Source of the DNA: UPXZ01 sp047973025
GTDB lineage: Bacteria > Bacteroidota > Bacteroidia > Bacteroidales > Paludibacteraceae
Assembly: GCA_047973025.1 (NCBI GenBank)
Contig: JBKEBE010000115.1
Span: 1-21,373 of the forward strand
Direction of reading: 5' to 3'
DNA: 21,373 nt
Position 1 is the stretch's first letter, and each line of letters begins with the position of its first letter. This document shows, piece by piece, positions 6,607-14,597 of this stretch. The notes beneath the pieces were generated by a model. The model worked only from the letters and a program-made list of their open reading frames with translations, was not told where the DNA came from and searched no databases. A program made the translations under genes and the position numbers.

Positions 6607-8250
6607 ATGAAACGGTTAATTAGTATTCTGTCATTTTTCTTTGTTGCATTGTTAGTTATTGCACAAGATGTCAGACCAACCAAAAATCTGATTGTGATGA
6701 TTCCCGACGGTACGTCGCTGAGTGTTTTATCTGCTTCTCGGTGGTTAAAAGTTTACCGCAACGAGGGTACGAAACTCCACGTTGATCCTTACCTGTCGGG
6801 AACGGTAACTACTTTCTCTTCCAACGCCCCAATCGGCGATTCTGCTCCTACCACATCTGCGTTTATGACAGGTATTCCGGCGCAAGCCTCCAACGTCTCT
6901 ACCTATCCGGTTGCTGACCCTGAAAACGATCTCGTGAAGCTCAATCCGGATAGTGCCTATCAACCCTTAGTTACCATTTTGGAAGCCATGAAGATGGAAC
7001 AAAACAAAGCTGCGGGATTGGTGGTTACTTGCGAGTTTCCGCATGCTACTCCTGCCGACTGTTCGGCGCATTATTACAACCGGAGTGATTACAAGGCTTT
7101 AGCTCCACAGATGGCGTTCAATAATCTTTCGGTCATGTTTGGCGGTGGCAACGAGTTTGTTACGGACGTGATGAAACAACATTTGCAAAACACGGGTACT
7201 GCGTTGATTCAAAACGATAAAAATGCCATGCTGAATTTCAAGGGTGAAAAAGTGTGGGCGCTGTTTCGAGATCGGGCGATGACTTATGACTTGGACCGAA
7301 ATCCGGATGAAGAACCTTCCCTTACCGAAATGACGGAAAAAGCGTTGGAAATTTTGAATAAAAACCGGAATGGTTTTTTCCTGATGGTTGAAGGAAGTCA
7401 GATTGATTGGGCTGCGCACGCGAATGATCCTTCAGGAATAATCAGCGAATTTTTAGCCTTTGACGAAGCGGTCGGCAAAGCAATTGAATTTGCCCGAAAG
7501 GATGGAAACACGACGGTTGTTATTCTTCCGGATCACGGGAACAGTGGCTTTTCCATCGGTCGAAGCGGACTTAAGAAAAGTTATACCAAACTTACTTTGG
7601 AAGACCTTTTTGGAGCGGTTTCCAAGTATAAACGTACTGCCGGTGGTTTGGAAAAGATATTGATGAAAACTAAACCTGAAAATTTCAAAGCTGTTTTCAA
7701 ACAATATACGGACATTGACATTACGGATGATGAATTTAAAAAATTATTAGGAGCCAAAAACTATCAAGCTGTCGATTACACCAAAGCCTCCGAAGCGCGG
7801 AATATGGGACATTACATTGCCGAAATTTACACCGATAGAACCGGTTTTGGTTTTACTACCGGTGGGCATACTGGGGAAGATGTATTTTTGGCGGTATATC
7901 ATCCGCAGGGCGATGTTCTGAAAGGAAATGTACGGAATTACGAGTTGCACAATTACCTGTATCAAGTAAGCGGACTCAGCGTGCCGATGAAGACACACAC
8001 GTACAATACGTTCGCAAAACATACCGACGTTTTTGCGGGAATGAAATACAGTATCGTCGAGCAGGATAAATCGTACAAGCTGGTTGTACAATCAAAACGC
8101 CAAATATTGGAAATCCCTGCTTTCAGTTCTGTAGCGACATTTAACAGCAAGTCGATTGATTTGGGCTCTGTTGCCGTTTATGTGGATAAAAACAATACAT
8201 TCTACTTACCCGGAAATCTGAAAGAAAGAACTTTCGGAGTAAAGAAATAA
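6607..8250 (+). CDS. Secreted alkaline phosphatase
   Basis: A 547-residue alkaline phosphatase (PhoA superfamily) that hydrolyses phosphate monoesters outside the cytoplasm. Residues 1-19 are a Sec signal peptide (MKRLISILSFFFVALLVIA). The zinc/magnesium centre can be followed: D34 in IPDGTS, nucleophile S79 in GDSAPTTSAF, H146 and T148 in FPHATPA (histidine here as in marine and animal enzymes rather than the aspartate of E. coli), E252, D257 and H261 in VEGSQIDWAAH, D299-H300 in LPDHGNSG, and H411 in TGGHTGED. The region ~302-400 is an insertion relative to the core, and the C-terminal ~100 residues after YNTFAKHTDVFAGM look like an added domain. It probably supplies phosphate from organic sources. 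It stands alone, divergent from the VWA gene. Confidence 0.95.
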   Translation: MKRLISILSFFFVALLVIAQDVRPTKNLIVMIPDGTSLSVLSASRWLKVYRNEGTKLHVDPYLSGTVTTFSSNAPIGDSAPTTSAFMTGIPAQASNVSTYPVADPENDLVKLNPDSAYQPLVTILEAMKMEQNKAAGLVVTCEFPHATPADCSAHYYNRSDYKALAPQMAFNNLSVMFGGGNEFVTDVMKQHLQNTGTALIQNDKNAMLNFKGEKVWALFRDRAMTYDLDRNPDEEPSLTEMTEKALEILNKNRNGFFLMVEGSQIDWAAHANDPSGIISEFLAFDEAVGKAIEFARKDGNTTVVILPDHGNSGFSIGRSGLKKSYTKLTLEDLFGAVSKYKRTAGGLEKILMKTKPENFKAVFKQYTDIDITDDEFKKLLGAKNYQAVDYTKASEARNMGHYIAEIYTDRTGFGFTTGGHTGEDVFLAVYHPQGDVLKGNVRNYELHNYLYQVSGLSVPMKTHTYNTFAKHTDVFAGMKYSIVEQDKSYKLVVQSKRQILEIPAFSSVATFNSKSIDLGSVAVYVDKNNTFYLPGNLKERTFGVKK

Positions 8251-8558
8251 GAGAAAACCCGTCAGACCGACCGATAGTGCAAGATCAGGAATTAGGCGTG
8301 GAATATGCAAATTAGTAATTGTTACTGTGAATCTCAGGTTGGTTGAAAGGTGGTATGATAAACGAATCCGTATAAGTAGTGCCTAACGTTTACGGTCCAG
8401 TTTTGCATCACTCAATAGGATACTCTTTTTTTTGTTTTTTTTCAGATTGTCAGATGTTTAATACAATAAATGTATTAAAAAAAAGACATTGTCTATCTCG
8501 AGACACACTTCAAAAATTATAAAACAATTCTTTTAGACCGGTTACTTTTAGCTTTTAC
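8251..8558. other. Gene-free interval between alkaline phosphatase and TPM gene
   Basis: These 308 bases contain no credible reading frame. Notable are T-runs at about 8425-8442 and an inverted repeat at 8457-8479. No standard terminator for the phosphatase and no strong TAnnTTTG box for the following gene were found; TACTTTTA near 8545 is one mismatch off but too near the ATG. Confidence 0.6.
8457..8479. repeat. Perfect 9-bp inverted repeat
   Basis: TTTAATACA (8457-8465) and TGTATTAAA (8471-8479) flank a 5-nt loop ATAAA. A T-rich run precedes it (8425-8442) and an A-run follows. It lacks a trailing T-tract on either strand, so it does not look like a terminator. It could be an operator dyad upstream of the TPM gene. 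AT-rich composition makes chance possible. Confidence 0.4.
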
Positions 8559-9107
8559 ATGTTAGTTAACTCATTAAAAACATTACGGGTAAGAACCTTT
8601 TTATTCTATATCTTCTTAGCACTTGGAGTTAGTTTCAATTCTTGCAAAAAAGTTTCTTCCACGGCAAGAATATTTTTTCCGCAGGATACCACGGAAGTGA
8701 TATTTCCCGCGCCATTAGGTACTATAAGCGATTTTGAAGAAATTTTGACACCCGAGCAGATTCGTTCTTTAGACAGCCTCATCGTAACTCATGAATATAA
8801 CACAAAAAATAAGATTAGCCTTGTAACCATCTATTCCATCCATCCGTACACAACTTTTAGCGAATACGGTATTGACCTGCACGAAGCGTGGAAAAAAAAC
8901 GACGATAAAGGAAACAGTGTGTTTATCTTGTATTCCAAAAAAATGGGAGAAATATATATCGTTGCGGGGAAGAACCTCAAAAAACGACTAACGGACAAAG
9001 ATATCAAGCGGATTTGTACAAAAAATATGGAACCTGAATTTGAGAAAGGGGAATACTATGCCGGTTTAAAAAAGGGCTTGCAAAAAATTATTTCAGAAAT
9101 AAGATAA
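8559..9107 (+). CDS. TPM-domain lipoprotein
   Basis: A 182-residue envelope protein. The N terminus has a positively charged stretch (KTLRVR), a hydrophobic core FLFYIFLALGVSF and a lipobox-like N-S-C, suggesting lipid anchoring at the cysteine near residue 29. From ~50 on it matches the TPM domain (TLP18.3/Psb32/MOLO-1): LTPEQIRSLDSLIVTHE, then KISLVTIYSI, YGIDLHEAWKKNDDKGNSVFILYSKK, and IYIVAGKNLKKRLTDKDIKRI. This is the fold where W-x3-D/N-x-G-x-x-V and the following strands bind calcium or act as acid phosphatase in plants; bacterial roles are poorly known. Unlike many TPM proteins it has no C-terminal membrane helix or Gly-rich tail. It stands alone, between the phosphatase and the peptidase genes. 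Confidence 0.85.
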   Translation: MLVNSLKTLRVRTFLFYIFLALGVSFNSCKKVSSTARIFFPQDTTEVIFPAPLGTISDFEEILTPEQIRSLDSLIVTHEYNTKNKISLVTIYSIHPYTTFSEYGIDLHEAWKKNDDKGNSVFILYSKKMGEIYIVAGKNLKKRLTDKDIKRICTKNMEPEFEKGEYYAGLKKGLQKIISEIR

Positions 9108-9200
9108 TTTTAGACTGCTTATGGATCTAAATGTTTTAGAATCAATCCTTTAAAATGAATCTTCGTCCGGCAACAACGTTATGAAACAGCCATGTAAAAA

Positions 9201-9208
9201 TAACTTTG
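9201..9208 (+). promoter_or_regulatory. Candidate -7 box for the dipeptidyl peptidase gene
   Basis: TAACTTTG matches TAnnTTTG. Transcription from about 9215 would give a ~120-nt leader to the ATG at 9338. No clear TTTG at -33. Confidence 0.35.
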
Positions 9209-9337
9209 ACACACAAGGGAATGATTAATGGCGTGTTCCACGTGTCCTTAATGTAGAAGAATAAATTTAAACACATGAAAATAAATATTATACAACATCT
9301 TCTTGTAGTATTAAATCATAGTCAAAATAAACTCCTG

Positions 9338-11524
9338 ATGAATATGAAACGAATGCTTTTTATTGTCATTCTTTTTAGCGTATGTCAATGGACTTTTGCC
9401 GATTTGCTGACCGATATCGTTGATGGCAAATACAAAGCGAAGACCATCGCCGGAATGAAATCCATGAGAGACGGAGAACATTTTACTATACTCAAAGAGA
9501 ATAAATACATCATTCGGTACAGTTATAAAACGGGTAATGTAGTAGATACTGTATTTAATGCTGAAACCACCAAGCTAACCAAGTTGTCGCAAATCAAAGG
9601 GTATGATTTCAGCCCCAACGAACAGAAAATATTAGTCTATAACGAACAAAAATACCGGTACCGCCGTACCTTTACTGCCGAATATTACGTCTTTGACACG
9701 AAGCGAAATGAACTGAAACCCTTGTCGGAAGAAGGAGCACAAGAAGTGCCGTTATTTTCCCCCGATAGCCGTTACATCGCATTTGCCAGAGAGAATAATT
9801 TGTACCTGTACAAGCTCGACTTCGGAACCGAGAGTGCTATAACCAAAGATGGCGAACTTGGGAAAATCATTAACGGCACTCCCGATTGGGTTTACGAAGA
9901 AGAGTTTGGCGCGACCCGCTACTTTGTATTCAGCCCCGACAGTAAGCTGTTGGCATTTGTCCGATTTGACGAAACGGATGTCCCCACTTACCGGATGCAA
10001 CGATACCTACAAAGTTCGATCAGCCAAGACGAAATACCACTATATCCTACATTTCTAGCTTACAAATATCCGAAGCCGGGACAATCCAACTCAAAAGTAA
10101 GTGTCTGCGTGTATGACGACTTTTACAAGTCGGTAAAAACGATTAATCCGGTCACTTCGGAAAATGATGTTTACATCCCCCGCATCCGGTGGACAAAGGA
10201 CCAGGATAAGCTGGCAGTATTCGTACTGAATCGAAATCAAAATCGCTTAGACATGATACTTGCCAATCCGAAGTCGCTTGTCTCAAAATTGATAGTACGC
10301 GAAGAAGATAAGTATTACGTAGATTACGATAATATTGATGCTGTTTACTTTACCAAGGATGGACAATTTTTTACTTATCTGAGCGAACGCGACGGGTGGC
10401 GGCACGCCTATTTGTACAACATGAACGGCACGTTGAATAAGCAACTGACAAAAGGAAATTTTGATGTTACCCGCGTGTATGGCTACGATGATACGAAGCA
10501 AACTCTTTTTTACCAATCTGCCGAGAAGTCGCCTTTGCAACGGGATATTTATGCTATAGATTCGAAAGGAACCAAATCTCGATTAACCGACGGAAAAGGG
10601 ACACACAACGGTAGCTTTTCAGAGACATACGCCTATTTCGCTGACAATGCGTCTTCCGTAGCAGCTCCCAATGTTTATACCATAAGAAATAGCAAAGGAG
10701 CCGCGTTGTACGTATTGGAAAGCAATGCTGATCTGTCAAAGGAGTTTATCAGCTTGAACTTACCCCCCAAAGAGTTCTTTGCGTTTTCCACTTCTGAAGG
10801 AGTTACGTTAAACGGCTGGATGGTAAAGCCGTCAGATTTTAATCCTTCTCTCAAATATCCGGTGCTATTGGTTCAATACAGCGGACCAAATTCTCAACAA
10901 GTTACCGATACCTGGAATGTCGGATGGGAATATTTTCTGGCATCTCAAGGTTATGTGGTAGCAAGCGTCGATGGACGCGGTACCGGAGCGCGTGGTTCCG
11001 AATTTCGAAAGTGTACGTACATGAAATTAGGCGTTTTCGAGACGAAAGATCAGGTAGAAGCCGCCAAATACTTAGGGAAACAATCCTATGTAGATACCGA
11101 TCGTATCGGAATTTGGGGATGGAGCTATGGTGGTTTTATGACACTCAACGCGATGAGCACCGACAAGCAGATTTTCAAAGCCGGTATCGCCATTGCTCCC
11201 GTAACCGACTGGCGCCTATATAACTCGGCTTACACGGAGCGTTTTATGCGGCAACCGAAAGAGAACAACGGTGGGTACGATGCCGGTTCTCCCTTAAAAC
11301 ATGCCGATAAATTCAACGGGAATCTGTTGATCATCCACGGTACGGCTGACGATAATGTACATGTGCAAAACACATATCTCTACCTCGATGCTTTAAATGA
11401 AGCAGAAAAGTACGCGAAACTTTATTTATATCCGGATAAAAACCACAGCATTCTCGGTAAAGAAACCCGTCGGCATTTGTACCGGATGAAGTTTGAATTT
11501 TTAGAGGATAACCTAAAAAAATAG
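9338..11524 (+). CDS. Dipeptidyl peptidase IV (peptidase family S9B)
   Basis: A 728-residue periplasmic serine peptidase that releases X-Pro and X-Ala dipeptides from peptide N termini, a typical enzyme of peptide-using Bacteroidales. The start at 9338 gives a clean signal peptide (MNMKRMLFIVILFSVCQWTFA); ATG 9344 is equally possible, and the longer frame from 9275 would push the signal inside. The DPPIV N-terminal beta-propeller covers ~90-430 and contains the DWVYEEE glutamate motif (183-189) that holds the substrate amino terminus. The alpha/beta-hydrolase domain (~510-728) has DGRGTGARGSEF, nucleophile S596 in GWSYGG, the acidic residue in HGTADDNVH (~671-672) and H703 in KNHSI. Length is normal for the family. 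It is monocistronic as far as visible. Confidence 0.95.
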   Translation: MNMKRMLFIVILFSVCQWTFADLLTDIVDGKYKAKTIAGMKSMRDGEHFTILKENKYIIRYSYKTGNVVDTVFNAETTKLTKLSQIKGYDFSPNEQKILVYNEQKYRYRRTFTAEYYVFDTKRNELKPLSEEGAQEVPLFSPDSRYIAFARENNLYLYKLDFGTESAITKDGELGKIINGTPDWVYEEEFGATRYFVFSPDSKLLAFVRFDETDVPTYRMQRYLQSSISQDEIPLYPTFLAYKYPKPGQSNSKVSVCVYDDFYKSVKTINPVTSENDVYIPRIRWTKDQDKLAVFVLNRNQNRLDMILANPKSLVSKLIVREEDKYYVDYDNIDAVYFTKDGQFFTYLSERDGWRHAYLYNMNGTLNKQLTKGNFDVTRVYGYDDTKQTLFYQSAEKSPLQRDIYAIDSKGTKSRLTDGKGTHNGSFSETYAYFADNASSVAAPNVYTIRNSKGAALYVLESNADLSKEFISLNLPPKEFFAFSTSEGVTLNGWMVKPSDFNPSLKYPVLLVQYSGPNSQQVTDTWNVGWEYFLASQGYVVASVDGRGTGARGSEFRKCTYMKLGVFETKDQVEAAKYLGKQSYVDTDRIGIWGWSYGGFMTLNAMSTDKQIFKAGIAIAPVTDWRLYNSAYTERFMRQPKENNGGYDAGSPLKHADKFNGNLLIIHGTADDNVHVQNTYLYLDALNEAEKYAKLYLYPDKNHSILGKETRRHLYRMKFEFLEDNLKK

Positions 11525-11602
11525 TACTGTTTCATGTTGCATAACGAGTTCTACACGCACTATTTATTTTTCGCATAATGTGAATATTTTGTCGTATGCC
11601 TG

Positions 11603-12274
11603 ATGATTCCAATTGCTCACATTCAAACCGATTTGCCCTGTAAATTCGGCATACCGCGTCAGAGCGGTCTGGTGCCGGAGTTAAAAGGTAAGATTGTGTT
11701 TGAATCGGAATATAGAAATGCGGACGCGGTACGCGGATTAGACGGCTTTTCACACGTATGGCTACTTTGGGAGTTTTCTGATGTACAACGAAACAGCTGG
11801 TCGCCTACCGTGCGTCCGCCACGTCTCGGGGGTAATAAGCGAATTGGAGTTTTTGCTTCGCGTTCTCCGTTTCGACCGAATCCCATTGGGCTGTCTGTGG
11901 TAAGACTGAACGAGATCGAGCAGAATGAAAAATTAGGAGCCATTTTGCACGTCTCCGGCGTGGATTTGATGGATGGTACGCCGATATACGATATCAAACC
12001 TTATATTTCTTATACGGATCGTATTTCGGAAGCGTCTGGTGGCTTCACGAGTGATAGTGAATTTGTTCGGTTACATCCGATTTTCCCGGAGGAACTTTTG
12101 CGGATGATTCCGAAAGAAAAACATCAGGCACTATTAAAGCTACTGGCATTGGATCCCCGTCCTGCTTATCAGACAGATTCACAGCGGATTTACGGTTTCA
12201 GCTTCGCGGGATACGATATTCGCTTTCAGGTCAATGACGATGTACTCACAGTTGTTGATGTCAGCTTATCGTAA
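11603..12274 (+). CDS. trmO: tRNA (N6-threonylcarbamoyladenosine37-N6)-methyltransferase TrmO
   Basis: A 223-residue TrmO/TsaA (YaeB) protein, which uses S-adenosylmethionine to methylate t6A37 to m6t6A37 in some threonine tRNAs. Family marks are PIAHIQTDLPCKFGIPRQ at the N terminus, FSHVWLLWEF, RPPRLGGNKRIGVFASRSPFRPNPIGLS, and GVDLMDGTPIYDIKPYI, with a C-terminal ~70-residue extension as in the E. coli enzyme (235 residues). The ATG at 11603 is the first in frame. It follows the dipeptidyl peptidase by 78 bases without a clear terminator between them, so read-through transcription is possible. An enzyme earlier in the same modification pathway (TsaC type) lies at 16262. Confidence 0.93.
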   Translation: MIPIAHIQTDLPCKFGIPRQSGLVPELKGKIVFESEYRNADAVRGLDGFSHVWLLWEFSDVQRNSWSPTVRPPRLGGNKRIGVFASRSPFRPNPIGLSVVRLNEIEQNEKLGAILHVSGVDLMDGTPIYDIKPYISYTDRISEASGGFTSDSEFVRLHPIFPEELLRMIPKEKHQALLKLLALDPRPAYQTDSQRIYGFSFAGYDIRFQVNDDVLTVVDVSLS

Positions 12275-12307
12275 TTGACTCTACTGTGGGGTATCACAAG
12301 TAAGGTA

Positions 12308-12341
12308 ATAAAAAAAAGAGCACCAAAAGATGGAGCTCTTT
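12308..12341 (-). terminator. Intrinsic terminator of the OmpA-family gene
   Basis: On the minus strand AAAGAGC (12341-12335) pairs with GCTCTTT (12321-12315), with CC/GG extending the stem inside, and is followed by a run of T (the A-run 12310-12317 on the plus strand). It begins 27 bases past the stop of the OmpA-family gene. The plus strand lacks a good T-tract, so it mainly serves the minus-strand transcript. Confidence 0.8.
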
Positions 12342-12367
12342 ACTGTATAGCTTGCTTGGATGACAGA

Positions 12368-13063
12368 CTATCCTTCTTGGCTTTGTGCTTCTTGGATCAT
12401 TTGCTCGCTGGCATACATGAAAACTTCTACGCGACGGTTTTGAGCGCGACCTTCGGAAGTATCGTTGGATGCGACAGGCATGGAGTAATCTTTTCCTTCC
12501 ACTTCCTTCATTTGGATAGAAGCGGCACCTTGAGCTACCAAATAGTCAGCTACGGACTTCGCGCGATTCAAGGATACTTTTTGATTAGCAGCCAAAGTCC
12601 CTACGTTGTCAGTATGACCGTACACCGCGATATCCATGGATGGGTTGTTAACAAGTATTTGTGCAAATTTAGCCAAAGCGTCTTTTGATGAGGCATTAAG
12701 GTTACTTGAGTTGAACGCGAATAAGATTCCGGAGTCAAATGTAACTTTGACAGCTTTTAACCCGTTGTTATCTTCAATCGTTTCTACCTGAGCACCCTCT
12801 ACTTGCGCGGCTTCAGCAGCGGCTTTATCCATCTTTTTACCGATAATTGTACCGGCTGTGGCACCTACCGCGGTACCGATTGCGGCACCGATTGCGGTGC
12901 TTTTACCACTTTTCCCGATTAAACCACCAATACCGGCACCAACTGCGGCTCCGGCTCCGGTACCAATAAGCGCACCTTTGGCAGTATTGTTCAAAGAATC
13001 GCATCCTGTAAAAATAAGAGATGCGCTAAGTAAAACAGTAACAAATAAATTAAGTTTTTTCAT
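12368..13063 (-). CDS. OmpA-family glycine-zipper lipoprotein
   Basis: A 231-residue outer-membrane lipoprotein tethering the membrane to peptidoglycan. The signal ends in I-F-T-G-C21. Residues ~28-78 form a glycine zipper (alternating GxxxG repeats such as GALIGTGAGAAVGAGIGGL), a membrane-embedded segment. The OmpA C-terminal domain spans ~103-220, with FNSSNLNASSKDALAKF, the peptidoglycan-binding GHTDNVGTLAANQKVSLNRA and the closing NRRVEVFM. The layout matches YiaD-like proteins. The ATG at 13061-13063 is preceded by eight or nine A residues, a common Bacteroidota start context. It lies 52 bases downstream of the tRNA-Lys gene on the same strand with no terminator between, and ends in a strong terminator. 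Confidence 0.94.
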   Translation of the reverse strand: MKKLNLFVTVLLSASLIFTGCDSLNNTAKGALIGTGAGAAVGAGIGGLIGKSGKSTAIGAAIGTAVGATAGTIIGKKMDKAAAEAAQVEGAQVETIEDNNGLKAVKVTFDSGILFAFNSSNLNASSKDALAKFAQILVNNPSMDIAVYGHTDNVGTLAANQKVSLNRAKSVADYLVAQGAASIQMKEVEGKDYSMPVASNDTSEGRAQNRRVEVFMYASEQMIQEAQSQEG

Positions 13064-13115
13064 TTTTTTTTGAGAAATTAATTGTGAATAAATTATTTAA
13101 TTATTTCCATATTAG

Positions 13116-13188
13116 TGACCCCGGAGGGGCTCGAACCCTCGACCCATTGATTAAGAGTCAATTGCTCTACCAGCTGAGCTACGGAGTC
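13116..13188 (-). tRNA. tRNA-Lys (anticodon CTT)
   Basis: A complete 73-nt cloverleaf read on the minus strand. The acceptor GACTCCG pairs with CGGGGTC (one T-G wobble), the D arm is GCTC/GAGC, the anticodon arm ATTGA-CTCTTAA-TCAAT gives CTT (lysine, codon AAG), and the T arm is GAGGG-TTCGAGC-CCCTC. The discriminator base is A; CCA is not encoded. It is upstream of the OmpA-family gene and may share its transcript. Confidence 0.96.
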
Positions 13189-13499
13189 GTTAATTCATTT
13201 CGTTGTAAAAACACTTTTTAGTAAAATTTGTTCAAAAATTCCGCAGACACATGGTAGAATTTTTTGGAATTGAGATTTGATGAGCAAAAATCGTGCACAA
13301 AGTAACTAAAATGAAAAATAAAATAATAAAGAATACGAGTATTTTTTTTCTGAGTAATTAAAAATCTGATAAAAAGAGTTTTATGATGTTATCGAATGTG
13401 TCTTTTTGTTAAAAAAACAAAGTCTTAGTTGTTTGTAAAATAGCAAATCATGCCATTTGAGGCTTCGAAATTCTTCTGACGTATGATTTTGTCTTTTGT
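13189..13499. other. Gene-free interval between gcvT and tRNA-Lys
   Basis: These 311 AT-rich bases hold no credible reading frame. They must contain the end of the pepT–gcvT transcript and the promoter of tRNA-Lys (both minus strand), but no clear hairpin with T-tract and no exact TAnnTTTG box could be pointed out. Confidence 0.6.
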
Positions 13500-14570
13500 T
13501 TATTTTGTTGTTCGGGCTTCCACGTTTTTATTGCGGATTCGGACGTAGATGGTTGTGTCCGGCTTGCCATATTCTGATTTTACATATCCCATGCCTATAC
13601 CGGATTTTGTATTCGGAAGCATCGTGCCTGAAGTAACCTGCCCGATAATGTCGTTTTTTTCATTAACGATTTCATAGCCGTTGCGCGGGATACCGCGCTC
13701 AACTAGTTCGAAACACACTAATTTACGGGTTGTGCCTTCCAATTTCTGTTGCGCTAATCTATCTCTATCAAGGAAATCTTTTCCTTCTGCAAATTTGGTT
13801 ATCCACCCCAATCCGGCTTCAATTGGCGAGGTAGTATCATCAATGTCGTTCCCATACAGGCAATATCCTTTTTCAAGCCTTAATGTATCTCTCGCGCCTA
13901 ATCCGATCGGTTTTATACCGTGATTTTTACCGGCTTCAAACAAGGCGTCCCAAATTTTCACTCCGTCTTCGGGGTAGAAGTACAATTCAAATCCGCCGGC
14001 GCCTGTATAGCCGGTATTGGACAGAATCACTCTTTCGATTCCTGCAAATTCGCCAACTTGGAAATGGTAGAACGGAATTTCGGATAAGTTTACAGAAGTC
14101 AATTGTTGAAGGACATCTACCGCCTTTGGTCCTTGCACAGCCAACTGAGCGATATGTCCGGAAGCATTTTCGAGTTCCGCGCCGACTTGATTGTTCGTAT
14201 TTAGCCAATTCCAGTCTTTATCTATATTGGACGCGTTGACTACCAGCATATATTTCTCAGGCTCAAAATAGTAAAGAATAACATCGTCAACAATTCCGCC
14301 TTTTCCGTTGGGGAAGCAGGTGTATTGTGCTTGTCCGAGCGTTAAGTTGGATGCGTCGTTGGAGCATACTTTCTGAAGCAGTTCCAACGCGTGAGTTCCT
14401 TTTACCCAGATTTCTCCCATGTGTGAAACATCAAAAACGCCGACATCATTGCGTACAGTTAGATGCTCATCGTTGATGCCGCTGTATTCAATGGGCATGT
14501 TGTATCCGGCAAATTCGTGCATTTTGGCACCAAGACCAATATGAATATCGGTGAAAGGAGTTGTTTTCAT
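13500..14570 (-). CDS. gcvT: Aminomethyltransferase, glycine cleavage T protein
   Basis: A 356-residue GcvT, the tetrahydrofolate-dependent enzyme that takes the aminomethyl group from the lipoyl H protein and forms methylene-tetrahydrofolate and ammonia. Diagnostic segments are MKTTPFTDIHIGLGAKMHEFAG at the N terminus, VGVFDVSHMGEIWVKG, SNDASNLTLGQAQYTCFPN, LSNTGYTGAGGFELYF, the folate-site region GLGARDTLRLEKGYCLYG with its catalytic aspartate, and the C-terminal barrel with ITSGT-like VTSGTMLPN. Length is normal. It starts 27 bases after pepT on the same strand, so both are likely one transcript. The other glycine cleavage genes (gcvH, gcvP) are not in the window, which is common in Bacteroidota. 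Confidence 0.96.
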   Translation of the reverse strand: MKTTPFTDIHIGLGAKMHEFAGYNMPIEYSGINDEHLTVRNDVGVFDVSHMGEIWVKGTHALELLQKVCSNDASNLTLGQAQYTCFPNGKGGIVDDVILYYFEPEKYMLVVNASNIDKDWNWLNTNNQVGAELENASGHIAQLAVQGPKAVDVLQQLTSVNLSEIPFYHFQVGEFAGIERVILSNTGYTGAGGFELYFYPEDGVKIWDALFEAGKNHGIKPIGLGARDTLRLEKGYCLYGNDIDDTTSPIEAGLGWITKFAEGKDFLDRDRLAQQKLEGTTRKLVCFELVERGIPRNGYEIVNEKNDIIGQVTSGTMLPNTKSGIGMGYVKSEYGKPDTTIYVRIRNKNVEARTTK

Positions 14571-14597
14571 TTCGATACAATAATAAATTTGTGGGGA

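Noticed and set aside
8389..8412. GCCTAACGTTT resembling the left end of an integron attC site
   Set aside because: No matching GTTRRRY end with the required internal pairing was found at the proper distance, and no integrase is present.
9172..9187. AACAACGTTATGAAAC, nearly the same as 20519-20534 (15 of 16)
   Set aside because: With a window of this size one or two such chance pairs are expected; flanking bases show no similarity.
11603..12274. Long reverse-strand frames opposite trmO, the peptidases, phosphatase and ClC gene
   Set aside because: They are shadows of strongly recognised genes, with arginine- and serine-rich translations and no family resemblance.
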